From an uncultured Porphyromonadaceae bacterium (GTDB lineage Bacteria; Bacteroidota; Bacteroidia; Bacteroidales; Barnesiellaceae_A): a stretch of DNA of 5,881 bases. Positions 5,737-5,881 of the stretch are shown here, piece after piece. Position 1 is the stretch's first letter. Each line of letters opens with the position of its first letter. Both the position numbers and the translations under genes were made by a program. The notes beneath the pieces are model-generated. The model made no database searches. It was not told where the DNA came from and saw nothing but the letters and a program-made list of their open reading frames with translations. The DNA is taken from positions 1 to 5,881 of the forward strand of contig UQMR01000101.1 of assembly GCA_900542255.1 (NCBI GenBank), in the 5' to 3' direction.

Positions 5737-5765
5737 GCTCATCTCCCGAGACAAGTGAGATGAGC
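5737..5765 (-). terminator. Intrinsic terminator of the right-edge gene
   Basis: GCTCATCTC (5737-5745) and GAGATGAGC (5757-5765) form a perfect 9-base stem with an 11-base loop, extendable by a wobble and an A-T pair. On the minus strand it is followed by TTGTTGTTGTTC. It starts 24 bases after the stop codon of the right-edge gene and precedes the MATE gene by about 50 bases. The T-tract is broken by G residues, so termination may be partial. A smaller CCCG/CGGG hairpin (5771-5784) lies just before it. Confidence 0.7.
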
Positions 5766-5788
5766 CTCAACCCGTTGTTGCGGGCAAA

Positions 5789-5881
5789 TTATTTTATCAG
5801 CTTATTGGTTGCTGTGTCAGGGAATACGACTTTGGGCTCGAAGTGCTTGGCCTCTTCGTACTCCATCCACGCATACGACAT
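5789..5881 (-). CDS. C-terminal end of an unrecognised protein (partial)
   Basis: The minus strand is open from the right edge to a TAA at 5791-5789, giving 30 residues that begin [12 protein letters not shown] and end [13 protein letters not shown]. The first codon in view happens to be ATG, but it lies at the very edge and is probably internal. The evidence for a real gene is the well-placed terminator 24 bases after the stop and codon use like that of its neighbours. The tail is acidic and aromatic at first, then more basic, and has no membrane segment. I do not recognise the family, and no function can be given. Confidence 0.6.
   Translation of the reverse strand: MSYAWMEYEEAKHFEPKVVFPDTATNKLIK

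Overview
The window looks like Bacteroidales chromosome of roughly 50% GC. The proteins are typical of that group. More tellingly, three start regions carry the Bacteroidetes -7 promoter box TAnnTTTG (TACCTTTG twice, TATTTTTG once), and E. coli-type -35/-10 pairs are absent. The species cannot be fixed from this sequence. I see no insertion sequence, phage gene, CRISPR array, tRNA or rRNA.

Layout from left to right. Positions 1-736 (minus strand) hold the N-terminal part of a CstA-family carbon-starvation membrane transporter that runs off the left edge. Its predicted promoter carries two dyads. Positions 964-1902 (minus) encode a zinc-type cation diffusion facilitator with a natural run of eight histidines at the N-terminus and a Cys/His tail, behind a good Bacteroidetes promoter. 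A 372-base divergent intergenic region separates it from the only plus-strand gene, an Hsp20 small heat-shock protein at 2275-2697. That gene has two inverted repeats and an A-rich leader with a perfect GGAGG upstream. A strong GC-rich hairpin at 2744-2779 probably terminates both Hsp20 and the convergent YdfG-like short-chain dehydrogenase at 2843-3601 (minus). Next comes a two-gene minus-strand operon: a MATE-family efflux protein (5684 down to 4362) whose stop codon overlaps, as ATGA, the start of a small nucleotidyltransferase-fold protein (4365 down to 3775). At the right edge are the last 30 codons of an unrecognised minus-strand gene (5789-5881), followed by an intrinsic terminator hairpin.

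Most units look like ordinary, separately transcribed accessory or stress genes: metal export, protein aggregation control, redox metabolism, nutrient uptake, drug or metabolite export. The only tight functional pairing is the MATE/nucleotidyltransferase operon. The nucleotidyltransferase has the GS...DxD...D metal site, and its HRDID segment resembles that of lincosamide nucleotidyltransferases, so a pair that modifies and exports a small molecule is a reasonable but unproven hypothesis. I found nothing that clearly amounts to a new multi-gene system; the best leads are this pair and the regulatory dyads upstream of hsp20 and cstA.
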